52,739 bases of DNA from Bacteroidaceae bacterium. GTDB taxonomy: Bacteria > Bacteroidota > Bacteroidia > Bacteroidales > Bacteroidaceae. The translations under genes and the position numbers were made by a program. Below, in pieces: positions 39,794-47,369 of the stretch. Position 1 is the stretch's first letter. Every line of letters starts with the position of its first letter. The notes beneath the pieces were generated by a model. It had not been told where the DNA came from. It ran no database searches and saw only the letters and a list, made by a program, of their open reading frames with translations. The DNA lies in assembly GCA_017451645.1 (NCBI GenBank), contig JAFTNZ010000038.1, positions 1 through 52,739 of the forward strand, read 5' to 3'.

Positions 39794-40321
39794 TTTCATT
39801 ATCCGGCGGGCAAATTCCCAAATGATGATACCGGCAGTAACGGAAACATTCAACGAATGTTTCGTACCAAACTGAGGAATCTCTATACATCCGTCGCAAG
39901 CATTCACCACCTCCTGCTTCACTCCCTTCACTTCATTTCCCAATACAACAGCATATTTTCCTTCAGACGACAGCGCTATATCCTGAAGCATCGTGCTTCC
40001 TTCACACTGTTCGATAGCAAACACAGTGTAACCTGCTGCATGAAGTTGGCCGATGACATCCGATGTATCGGTGTGATATGTCCATGCTACAGTGTCTTCA
40101 GCACCAAGTGCAGTCTTGTGCATCTCGGGATGTGGTGGAGTAGCTGTAATACCACACAAGCAGATGCGCTCCACTTTGAAGGCATCCGACGTACGGAAAA
40201 CTGACCCTACATTATGCAAACTACGCACTTCATCAAGCACCACTACCAAAGGTATTTTTTCCGATAGACGAAACTCCTCGGCACTGATACGTTTCATTTC
40301 TGTTATACTGAGTTTTCTCAT
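39788..40321 (-). CDS. SpoU/TrmH-type RNA 2'-O-methyltransferase
   Basis: The product has 177 residues. The SPOUT knot motifs are clear: LDEVRSLHNVGSVFRTSDAF, VVLGNEVKGV and IPQFGTKHSLNVSVTAGI. These enzymes methylate ribose 2'-OH in tRNA or rRNA; the exact target cannot be read. The start at 40321 is chosen by homology; the ATG at 40393 would add a 24-residue unrelated tail. Confidence 0.88.
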   Translation of the reverse strand: MRKLSITEMKRISAEEFRLSEKIPLVVVLDEVRSLHNVGSVFRTSDAFKVERICLCGITATPPHPEMHKTALGAEDTVAWTYHTDTSDVIGQLHAAGYTVFAIEQCEGSTMLQDIALSSEGKYAVVLGNEVKGVKQEVVNACDGCIEIPQFGTKHSLNVSVTAGIIIWEFARRIMKL

Positions 40322-40865
40322 TATTCTTTCCCCTAATCCTATAAATATTTTGCAAAGAAATGGATTTTCTTTCACAACAGCAAAGGTTTTCAAGGGAATT
40401 TCGATAAAAGGAGGAACACAGCTGACAAATCTACTTGCTTCAGAATGTCAACAACCCTTGCTTATTTGTTAACAACCGGTGAAAAACCGGTGAATTAAAA
40501 TCTGAAAGAAAATAGGAAAAACTTTTGGTCATTCAAAAAAAACGCATATCCAAACGCAAAATTGAACTGCCCAAAAAAAGAAGCAGAAAGTTAATTCTAT
40601 AATATAAACTCACTTTTCAATAATAAATGGCATGGTTTTTCAAATTTACTTTTTAACTTTGCACTTATAAACAGAAAGTTGAAAACTATGCAATTCCTTT
40701 TATAATCAAAGAACTATCCTGTGGACAGATAGAGGAAGACAGTTAATAATACCTTAATAACTTAATGAACAAAAAAACGGAAGTTTCATTATCCACACAG
40801 TTAACAGGCTATTATCATCAGCATAGATTTTTCTTCTATAGAAATAAAAAAATATATATTAATTT
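40322..40865. other. Intergenic region upstream of nadA: palindromes, DnaA-box-like sites, promoter
   Basis: The palindrome ACCGGT occurs twice (40475-40480 and 40486-40491), separated by GAAAA, forming a 6-bp hairpin. TTATCCACA (40789-40797) is a perfect DnaA-box consensus. TTATAAACA (40665-40673) and TGTGGACAG (40720-40728, inside a CTATC...GATAG dyad) are near matches. The rest is very AT-rich. No gene is seen. Confidence 0.5.
40654..40661 (+). promoter_or_regulatory. -7 box upstream of nadA
   Basis: TAACTTTG matches the -7 consensus. The leader to nadA would be about 200 bp and contains the dyads and the TTATCCACA site. A clear -33 box is not seen. Confidence 0.5.
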
Positions 40866-41858
40866 ATGGTTAAGCAGAATTGGTTGAAAAAAGGATTTGT
40901 AGATGAACCTATCGATGAATCCGTAGATTTGAAAAAAGAGATTGACAGGTTGCGCAAAGAAAAGAATGCAGTCATCTTGGCGCACTATTATCAGTCTGGT
41001 GAAATACAGGATATAGCCGATTATGTGGGCGATAGTCTGGCATTGGCACAATGGGCGGCAAAGACCGATGCTGACATCATAGTACTTTGTGGAGTGCATT
41101 TTATGGGAGAGACAGCAAAAGTCATCTGTCCTGAAAAAAAAGTGCTTGTGCCCGATATGAATGCCGGATGTTCATTGGCTGACAGTTGCGATGCCAAGGA
41201 GTTTGAAGCTTTTGTAAAGCAGCATCCCGGACACACTGTCATTTCTTATGTGAATACTACAGCTGCTGTAAAGGCGGTAACGGATGTGGTAGTTACCTCT
41301 ACCAATGCCCGACAGATAGTAGAGAGTTTTCCTGAGGATACACCCATTATTTTTGGACCCGATCGCAATTTGGGCAATTACATCAATTCCATTACTGGGC
41401 GTGAAATGCTCTTGTGGAATGGTGCCTGCCATGTGCATGAACAATTTTCTGTACAGAAGATTCTCGAACTCAAGCGCCAGTATCCCGATGCACTCATCCT
41501 TGCCCATCCGGAGTGTAAGGGCGCAGTGGTGAAGTTGGCTGATGTGGTAGGTTCTACAGCTGCTTTGTTGAAGCATGCTGTAAATAGTAATTGTAAGGAC
41601 TTCATTGTAGCTACCGAAAGCGGTATTTTGCATGAGATGCAAAAACAGTGTCCTGAGAAAAATTTCATTCCTGCTCCGCCTGAGGATAGCACGTGTGCTT
41701 GTAACGAATGCAATTTCATGCGTTTGGGTACATTGGAGAAATTATATAACACCCTGAAATATGAGTGGCCGTCCATTGAAGTGGATGCAGAAGTAGCTGA
41801 AAAAGCTGTGCGTCCTATCCGGCGGATGTTAGAAATTTCAGCCAAGCTTGGGTTATGA
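40866..41858 (+). CDS. nadA: Quinolinate synthase NadA
   Basis: The product has 330 residues. It condenses iminoaspartate with dihydroxyacetone phosphate to quinolinate in de novo NAD synthesis, using one [4Fe-4S] cluster. Motifs: ILAHYYQSGEIQDIADYVGDS, CGVHFMGETAKVICP, MNAGCSLADSC, WNGACHVHEQF and CACNECNFMRLGTLEKLY. nadB and nadC are not in the window. The stop overlaps the next start (ATGA). Confidence 0.97.
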   Translation: MVKQNWLKKGFVDEPIDESVDLKKEIDRLRKEKNAVILAHYYQSGEIQDIADYVGDSLALAQWAAKTDADIIVLCGVHFMGETAKVICPEKKVLVPDMNAGCSLADSCDAKEFEAFVKQHPGHTVISYVNTTAAVKAVTDVVVTSTNARQIVESFPEDTPIIFGPDRNLGNYINSITGREMLLWNGACHVHEQFSVQKILELKRQYPDALILAHPECKGAVVKLADVVGSTAALLKHAVNSNCKDFIVATESGILHEMQKQCPEKNFIPAPPEDSTCACNECNFMRLGTLEKLYNTLKYEWPSIEVDAEVAEKAVRPIRRMLEISAKLGL

Positions 41859-43036
41859 TGACAGTGCGGTTTGGTTTGGTTTGGTTGCTGTTCACATTGG
41901 TGACTGCTCCTCTGCACGCCCAAAAGAAGAAAGGTGAGGAGGCAAGGGTGAGCGGCCGGTATGAATTGAGGAAAGATATGCCCGTGTTTCTTGATGCATT
42001 GAAGTCGGAGCTGACCTATCCCTTAGCTTGGGGAAACAGTCCTATAAAGAAATTTTCAAAATGGAAGCGTGAAGCGCGCAGAAAAGTGTTCGAATCCATG
42101 ATGGCACCTCCTCTTGAAAGCAGTTCGTACGACATGGAGGTCAGCGCTGTGGAGAAACGTCCGGGATACGAGGTAAGGAAAATAGATTTCAATCTTACGC
42201 AATATTCCCGTGTGCCTGCCTACTTGTTGGTACCTGAAGGTGAAGGCCCTTTTCCTGCCGTTGTGCTGATGCATGACCATGGTGCACACTTCTCGATTGG
42301 CAAAGAGAAAATGGTGCGTCCTTTTGGAGTGGATTCATTGGTGTTGGCTGATGCAGACACTTGGGCACATGGGTGTTACGACGACCAGTATGTGGGCGAC
42401 TATCTGGCTTCACGCGGTTATGTTGTGCTCACTTTCGATGCACTCTTTTGGGGAGAGCGTGGACGCAAAGAGGGAGTAAAATACGATAGTCAGCAGGCTG
42501 TAGCTTGTGTATTTGAGATGTTGGGTCGTAGTTGGAGCGGATTCACCACTTATGAAGATTGTTATGCAGTAGATTTTCTGACAACTTTGCCGGAAGTGGA
42601 TAAAGAGCGGATAGGAGCAATGGGATTTTCCATGGGGGCTTATCGCACCTGGATGCTTTCTGCTTTGAGCGATAAGGTGAAGGCAGGTGCTGCCATTTGT
42701 TGGATGGTGACTACCGACTATCAGCTTCATTGGGATTATCGTGGAGGAAAAGGAGGTTCTGACTTTGCCAATACATTGCCTGGTATCCGTCAGTATATGG
42801 ATTATCCTCACATTGCCTCTTTGGCATGTCCGAAGCCCATGCTTTTCTTCAATGGAAGAAAAGATAAACTTTTCCCCGTGCCTTCTGTCGAAAAGGCTTA
42901 TGCAGAAATGCGTCGTGTGTGGGAAAGTCAAGATGCTTCAGATAAGCTTGTCACCGAATTTTGGGATCTTCCTCATTTTTGCAGTAAGGAGATTCAAAAA
43001 AAAGTAGCCGATTGGTTTGACGAAGTCCTGAAATGA
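41855..43036 (+). CDS. Secreted alpha/beta hydrolase (dienelactone hydrolase-like)
   Basis: The product has 393 residues. The signal peptide ends near APLHAQ (about residue 23). The catalytic fold is visible: HDHGAHFSIGKEK, nucleophile elbow GFSMGAYRTW (Ser), acid loop FFNGRKDKLFPV (Asp) and DLPHFCSKE (His). Related proteins act on esters of plant or microbial glycans; the substrate cannot be inferred. It is translationally coupled to nadA, an unexpected pairing of a cytosolic biosynthesis gene with a secreted hydrolase. A strong terminator follows. Confidence 0.85.
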   Translation: MMTVRFGLVWLLFTLVTAPLHAQKKKGEEARVSGRYELRKDMPVFLDALKSELTYPLAWGNSPIKKFSKWKREARRKVFESMMAPPLESSSYDMEVSAVEKRPGYEVRKIDFNLTQYSRVPAYLLVPEGEGPFPAVVLMHDHGAHFSIGKEKMVRPFGVDSLVLADADTWAHGCYDDQYVGDYLASRGYVVLTFDALFWGERGRKEGVKYDSQQAVACVFEMLGRSWSGFTTYEDCYAVDFLTTLPEVDKERIGAMGFSMGAYRTWMLSALSDKVKAGAAICWMVTTDYQLHWDYRGGKGGSDFANTLPGIRQYMDYPHIASLACPKPMLFFNGRKDKLFPVPSVEKAYAEMRRVWESQDASDKLVTEFWDLPHFCSKEIQKKVADWFDEVLK

Positions 43037-43040
43037 AATA

Positions 43041-43094
43041 TTCCGGACATGAATGACGATGTGACTGATTTTTCAACATCATTCATGTCCGGAA
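43041..43094. terminator. Bidirectional terminator
   Basis: TTCCGGACATGAATGA (43041-43056) and its perfect complement TCATTCATGTCCGGAA (43079-43094) form a 16-bp stem that extends by GATG/CATC across one bulge. T-rich sequence follows on the plus strand. It lies between the convergent hydrolase and yjbQ-like genes. Confidence 0.8.
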
Positions 43095-43097
43095 ATT

Positions 43098-43508
43098 TTA
43101 TTCATAAATGGTTGCCACTATTTTTCGTTCTCCGCCATAGTTGCGGAATTCACAGAGGTAGATACCTTGCCAAGTGCCAAGGTTCAGACGTCCTTCTGTG
43201 ATTGGAATAGTCAGACTTACACCAAAGAGTGAGCATTTTGCATGTGCCGGCATGTCATCTTCCCCTTCCATTGTATGGTTGTAATATGGTTCATTCTCTT
43301 TTACAAGCCGGTTCATTATCTGGTTCAAGTCGCTCCGTACGTCCGGATCAGCATTTTCATTGATGGAGAGTGCGCATGAAGTATGTTGTACAAACAGGTT
43401 AAGCAATCCTGTTTTCGGCAGAGGAGTTATGTTTTTCAATATTTCGTTGGTTATCAGATGACATCCTCTGCGTTTTGATGAAATTTTGAACGTAAATTGT
43501 TTTATCAT
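43098..43508 (-). CDS. YjbQ family protein (UPF0047)
   Basis: The product has 136 residues. Family motifs are HTSCALSINENADPDVRSDL and HAKCSLFGVSLTIPITEGRL, with the late GTWQGIYLCEFR. YjbQ proteins have weak thiamine-phosphate synthase activity in vitro; the true role is not settled. It lies 21 bp after the yjbR-like gene and is probably co-transcribed with it. Confidence 0.9.
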   Translation of the reverse strand: MIKQFTFKISSKRRGCHLITNEILKNITPLPKTGLLNLFVQHTSCALSINENADPDVRSDLNQIMNRLVKENEPYYNHTMEGEDDMPAHAKCSLFGVSLTIPITEGRLNLGTWQGIYLCEFRNYGGERKIVATIYE

Positions 43509-43529
43509 AGTTGTGGATTATTTATAGAA

Positions 43530-43910
43530 TCACCTTAAATTTATTTCATCATTCAATAAATTTATTCCTGCCTCTTTTTTTATTTTTTTTGATATCTTCT
43601 TCACCACCTCATTGTAGCTGTGTCGGATGAGTGAACATATCAGGTTGTCGGGTAACTGGCCGAAAAGATTCAATTGGTTCCAGTATTTCTTGTTCATGTG
43701 CCAGGCAGGAGCTATCTCCGGATAATGCTCGCGTAACTCAATGGCATATTCAGGTTCACACTTCAGTACAAACCATTCTGTATTTTCCAAATCCATCATG
43801 GCAAATATTTTTCCACCTATACGAAATACCAATGTTGTTTCGTCAAATGGGAAATCTTCTGTTACCTGAGGCAGTGAGAGGCAATAATCTCTTGCTATTT
43901 CTATATCCAT
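43530..43910 (-). CDS. MmcQ/YjbR family protein
   Basis: The product has 126 residues. Recognisable features of the YjbR fold are EIARDYCLSLPQVTEDFPF, VFRIGGKIFAMMDLE and HMNKKYWNQL. The family has a DNA-binding-like double-wing fold; function is unknown. The start at 43910 fits the -7 box TACTTTTG at 43935-43928; the longer in-frame start at 43940 would lie upstream of transcription. Confidence 0.88.
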   Translation of the reverse strand: MDIEIARDYCLSLPQVTEDFPFDETTLVFRIGGKIFAMMDLENTEWFVLKCEPEYAIELREHYPEIAPAWHMNKKYWNQLNLFGQLPDNLICSLIRHSYNEVVKKISKKIKKEAGINLLNDEINLR

Positions 43911-44476
43911 CTTCTGTATTTTTGGAGCAAAAGTAATCAATCTTTTCTGAATACATAGTATTTTTTACAGATTAATGATTTGATTGATGTGTTTCCAAAA
44001 TAATTGCAATTACTTTGCCAACGAATATATACTGCGTTGGCACTTGGAGTATATATTACTTTACCGATGGAGTCCATTAAGGATAAGCAATAGCCAAAGA
44101 CATTCGGGCCTGACAGTTGATATTCGGGTATCAAAAATCTGATTGCCTATGCAAACTTTTTATTTTGCGGATGTGAAAAGTTTAATTTAAACTTTTGCGT
44201 GCTGCATGACAATAAAAGTAAATTGATTTTACTTTATTTCTCGTATATATGAGTAAAATTGTTTTTTTTGAAATCAATCGAATAATGATAAGAATTAGCG
44301 TAAAACCACTTTTTTCGAATGAAATATGTGTTTGATTGAAAGTAAATCAGTAGATTTGCATTATAAATATCAATAGTTACATCTAATCAGGTTTATGCAG
44401 TTATCTGTCGCTTTCCCGATCTGTTTGTGAAATCCGAAGGGCGGATAATGTTGATGATATAAAAGAATAAGACTTT
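43911..44476. other. Intergenic region with nested palindromes
   Basis: It contains the yjbR promoter box (CAAAAGTA at 43928-43935, minus strand). Two interleaved inverted repeats are present: CCAACG/CGTTGG (44018-44023, 44035-44040) and AATATATACT/AGTATATATT (44024-44033, 44048-44057). The SDR/ADH promoter lies at 44331-44358. A 65-codon open frame at 43937-44134 has no family features and is not called. Confidence 0.55.
44331..44358 (+). promoter_or_regulatory. Promoter of the SDR-remnant/ADH operon
   Basis: TTTG (44331-44334) and TAGATTTG (44351-44358) are 16 bp apart, slightly short of the usual 19. The leader to the SDR ATG at 44477 is about 115 bp. Confidence 0.5.
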
Positions 44477-44664
44477 ATGATAGCAAATACATTCAAAGAT
44501 AAAGTAGTTATTGTAACCGGTGGTGCCAACGGTATTGGCCGGTGTATTGCCGATGAGTTCCGTTCAAAGGGAGCCATTGTCTGTGTGATTGACAAGCAAG
44601 AAGGTGAGCATTTACCAAGCAGATGATTTATCACGGAGACTGTGGGTGGAAGTTGGAGGAATAA
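44477..44664 (+). pseudogene. Short-chain dehydrogenase with large internal deletion
   Basis: The first 45 codons encode a normal SDR N-terminus: the NAD(P) loop VTGGANGIGRCIADEF and the strand IVCVIDKQEGEH. The frame then ends at 44626. In another frame, 44611-44664 reads KQMIYHGDCGWKLEE and stop, which resembles the usual SDR C-terminus (...GGMTRxMIYH...). The middle of the gene, including the catalytic Ser-Tyr-Lys, is missing and the junction is out of frame. Roughly 500-600 bp is inferred to be lost from normal family size. It lies 14 bp before the ADH gene. Confidence 0.75.
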
Positions 44665-44678
44665 ATATTCAGACAATT

Positions 44679-45710
44679 ATGTTAGCATACACATACATCG
44701 AAAAAGGAAAGTTCGCTTTGGTGGAAAAGCCGAAGCCTGCACTCATTGAACCTACCGATGCCATTGTTCGAGTGACGATGAGTAGTATCTGCACCAGTGA
44801 CCTACATATTAAGCATGGAAGCGTGCCTCGTGCAGTGCCTGGTATTACTGTCGGTCACGAAATGGTAGGTGTTGTTGAAGAGGTTGGATCAGAAGTCACC
44901 AATGTAAAGCCAGGGGATAGAGTAACTGTAAACGTAGAGACCTTCTGCGGAGAGTGTTTCTTCTGCAAGAATGGCTACGTGAACAATTGTACCGACCCGA
45001 ATGGCGGTTGGGCATTGGGATGCCGTATCGATGGCGGACAGACGGAATACGTGCGTGTACCGCTTGCCAATCAAGGATTGAACCACATCCCTGATAGCGT
45101 TTCCGATGAACAAGCCTTACTAGTAGGCGATGTCTTGGCCACAGGCTTTTGGGCGGCCCGTATTTCTAAGATTACTGAAGACGATACCGTACTAATCATA
45201 GGAGCGGGACCTACAGGTATCTGCACGCTCCTTTGCGTGATGTTGAAACACCCCAAACGCATCATTGTCTGTGAAAAATCTGAAGAAAGATGTCGCTTCA
45301 TCCAAGAACATTACCCCGATGTGTTGCTCACTACTCCCGAAGAATGCAAGGAGTTTGTCTTGAAGCATAGCAATCATGGTGGAGCCGACCGTGTGCTTGA
45401 AGTGGCCGGAGCCGATGATACTTTCCGCCTCGCGTGGGAATGTGCCCGCCCGAATGCCATCGTAACGGTGGTTGCCCTCTACGACCAGCCTCAGGTTCTT
45501 CCTTTACCCGACATGTATGGCAAGAACCTTACCTTCAAGACCGGTGGTGTGGATGGATGTGATTGCGAAGAAGTCCTTCATCTTATTGAACAGGAAAAGA
45601 TTGACACCACTCCGCTCATCACGCATCGTTTCACATTGAGTGAAATTGAAGAAGCCTACCACATCTTCGAGAACAAGTTGGATGGGGTGATTAAAGTGGC
45701 GATAGTTTGA
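44679..45710 (+). CDS. Zinc-dependent alcohol dehydrogenase
   Basis: The product has 343 residues. Medium-chain fold: catalytic zinc ligands in SSICTSDLH and VGHEMVGVVEEVG, the structural-zinc lobe CGECFFCKNGYVNNC (four Cys), and the cofactor loop GAGPTGICTLL. E244-like acidic residues after the second strand (IVCEKSEER) suggest NAD over NADP. Substrate is unknown. The start at 44679 is family-typical; an in-frame ATG at 44589 would run through the SDR remnant. It was probably the second gene of an SDR-ADH operon. Confidence 0.92.
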   Translation: MLAYTYIEKGKFALVEKPKPALIEPTDAIVRVTMSSICTSDLHIKHGSVPRAVPGITVGHEMVGVVEEVGSEVTNVKPGDRVTVNVETFCGECFFCKNGYVNNCTDPNGGWALGCRIDGGQTEYVRVPLANQGLNHIPDSVSDEQALLVGDVLATGFWAARISKITEDDTVLIIGAGPTGICTLLCVMLKHPKRIIVCEKSEERCRFIQEHYPDVLLTTPEECKEFVLKHSNHGGADRVLEVAGADDTFRLAWECARPNAIVTVVALYDQPQVLPLPDMYGKNLTFKTGGVDGCDCEEVLHLIEQEKIDTTPLITHRFTLSEIEEAYHIFENKLDGVIKVAIV

Positions 45711-45723
45711 TTGCTAACCACCA

Positions 45724-46356
45724 TTACCCAAGCATCTGCTTGCCTGCATCGTATGCCTTTTGCAAGTCTTCCTCCCAATGGGCATCACGCCAAGCATATT
45801 TGGCTTCTTCGGAAAAACCGCCCAATTCGTAATTGCCATATTTCGCCACCTGACAAGTGTTGTAGGCTACTATACGTTGTGGCTCGCCAAGGGCTGTAGT
45901 GATGCACCATTCCATCGAGCCAAAGCCGTTGCTATTATTGCGTTCAGGCGTACCATTCATGGTTTCAACAAGTAGCACTGGCATACGCTTGGGGGCGGTC
46001 AGGCTGTAATCGTTATACGATAGCCACGGGAATGCCAAACGCTCCAGAAAAGCACGCATCTGTCCCGTTACTTCACCAAAATAGATTGGTGAGCCAAGCA
46101 CAAGACCATCAGCCTGCGCAATCTCCTCCAAGAGGGGAGTCAGCGTATCCTTAAAACGGCAGATATTCGATGCTTTACCTTTGAGTTTGCAAGCCATGCA
46201 CGACATGCAACCCTTATAATCGAGGTCATAGAGCCGTACAGTCTTAACTTCAATATCACTACCCACAGATTTGGCTCCTTCGGCAGATCTCTGCAACAAC
46301 TTTGCAGTATTCATATTCTTTCGTGGACCGCCATCGATAATTATAATCTTTTTCAT
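45724..46356 (-). CDS. Flavodoxin-fold NAD(P)H-dependent FMN reductase, iron-sulfur flavoprotein type
   Basis: The product has 210 residues. It begins with the flavodoxin strand IIIIDGGPRKNMNTAKLL (FMN phosphate loop). It continues with a cysteine cluster GCMSCMACKLKGKASNIC, which matches the compact Cx2Cx2C...C arrangement of iron-sulfur flavoproteins, and with the FMN-ring loop LGSPIYFGEVTGQMRAFLERL. It may reduce quinones, metals or electrophiles. It converges on ADH with 13 bp between stops. The position of the cysteines suggests, but does not prove, a 4Fe-4S cluster. Confidence 0.87.
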   Translation of the reverse strand: MKKIIIIDGGPRKNMNTAKLLQRSAEGAKSVGSDIEVKTVRLYDLDYKGCMSCMACKLKGKASNICRFKDTLTPLLEEIAQADGLVLGSPIYFGEVTGQMRAFLERLAFPWLSYNDYSLTAPKRMPVLLVETMNGTPERNNSNGFGSMEWCITTALGEPQRIVAYNTCQVAKYGNYELGGFSEEAKYAWRDAHWEEDLQKAYDAGKQMLG

Positions 46357-46980
46357 TGACTCTATTGTTTATTCTTATACAACTTCAATAAATGAGATTT
46401 TGTTCACTTCCCGATGCAGCAAAGTAACCCTTCTGATAGTCAATAACTTACATGAAATTGGGCAAAAATTTGGGCCACGCTTGTAACTATCAAGCTTTCA
46501 ATGACTTACAAAGATAATATTTGAAATTCAAAAAGGAAAAAGAAATTTCCCTGAAAAAGTCAAGATTTAACATATTTAACTTTTATTAAGTGCTATATCT
46601 CAGTGATTTACCTGATTTCATGCTGTTTTACTCTATTTAGATTAACAGTTGCCATATGGGTTTAAATGGCCTGAATAAATTTGGGCCAAAAACTGTCCAA
46701 ATTTGGTTGAAAAATCATTTGTGAGCATTCTGGAACATTTAAAAGATATTGTACAGAATCTCATCGGTGGCTACTTTGTATTCCATTGATAGCTAGTAGA
46801 TAAACGCTATTTTCGTATTGTCTTTGAGTTTAAGTTTAGGTTTAAATAGGCATATACATATATATGATATTACTTAAACTCATTTGCTTTTCACGGAAGT
46901 AGATTTGAGTTTAATTTTCGGGTTTAGATTACATGTATATATACATGATTTTAACATAAACTTTGATGATACTTTTCTCT
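46357..46980. other. AT-rich intergenic region at the edge of the accessory island
   Basis: No gene is seen. The word AAATTTGGGCC occurs at about 46468 and 46678. From about 46822 a degenerate relative of the long direct repeat (GTTTAAGTTTAGG... with an AT-rich dyad) precedes the exact copy at 46911. A minus-strand TATCTTTG at 46516-46509 could serve the flavodoxin gene. Confidence 0.5.
46911..46963 (+). repeat. Long direct repeat, copy 1 (53 bp identical)
   Basis: It is identical over 53 bp to 49111-49163, with weaker similarity continuing to about 47010. It contains the perfect 16-bp palindrome CATGTATATATACATG. The two copies start exactly 2,200 bp apart and bracket the AbiEi remnant, fic1 and its promoter. 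Confidence 0.9.
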
Positions 46981-47181
46981 TTACTGAAATAACAGGTTTG
47001 TGATGAGTTCGTTGATTTCTTGATTAATGCTTCTGCGTTTTGCATAGCGCAACAGCTTTTGGGTATTTATAGAATATTGGTCGAATGCAAGCCAGTACAT
47101 GTTAAGGGATTCAACTCCACGCAAATAGTCAAAGTCTGCATCTTTTTGAGTATCGACCAACAATTTTTCCAAAGTTGGCAC
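46981..47181 (-). pseudogene. C-terminal remnant of an AbiEi/DUF6577-like protein
   Basis: A 66-codon frame reads PTLEKLLVDTQKDADF... LLRYAKRRSINQEINELI. The PxLEKLLVD and LxRYAxRR patterns are typical of the C-terminal part of AbiEi-type or DUF6577 proteins. Upstream in the same frame is KKATEAALL, an in-frame TAG, then KEVPTLEK, so the gene is broken. A short GGKPIIN stretch further upstream may be another piece. Family assignment is from memory of motifs. Its 3' end overlaps the degenerate tail of the direct repeat. Confidence 0.5.
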
Positions 47182-47369
47182 TTCCTTCTACAAAAGGGCG
47201 GCTTCGGTCGCTTTTTTCTTTACTGAAAAGATTTCTTATTAGACTAATTGATAATAGGTTTACCGCCGACAATGACATACATAAGTTCACCTCTCTCATT
47301 ATGACTCAAGTTATATCATTTGAAGAGAGAGGCGAATTTCGTTATCCACAAATTCGATGGCTACTTAGA

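Noticed and set aside
43509-43560. Thiamine riboswitch before the yjbQ-like gene
   Set aside because: The gap is only 21 bp and no TPP-box sequence is seen.
43937-44134. 65-codon minus-strand gene
   Set aside because: No family features, and it overlaps the palindromic region and the yjbR promoter.
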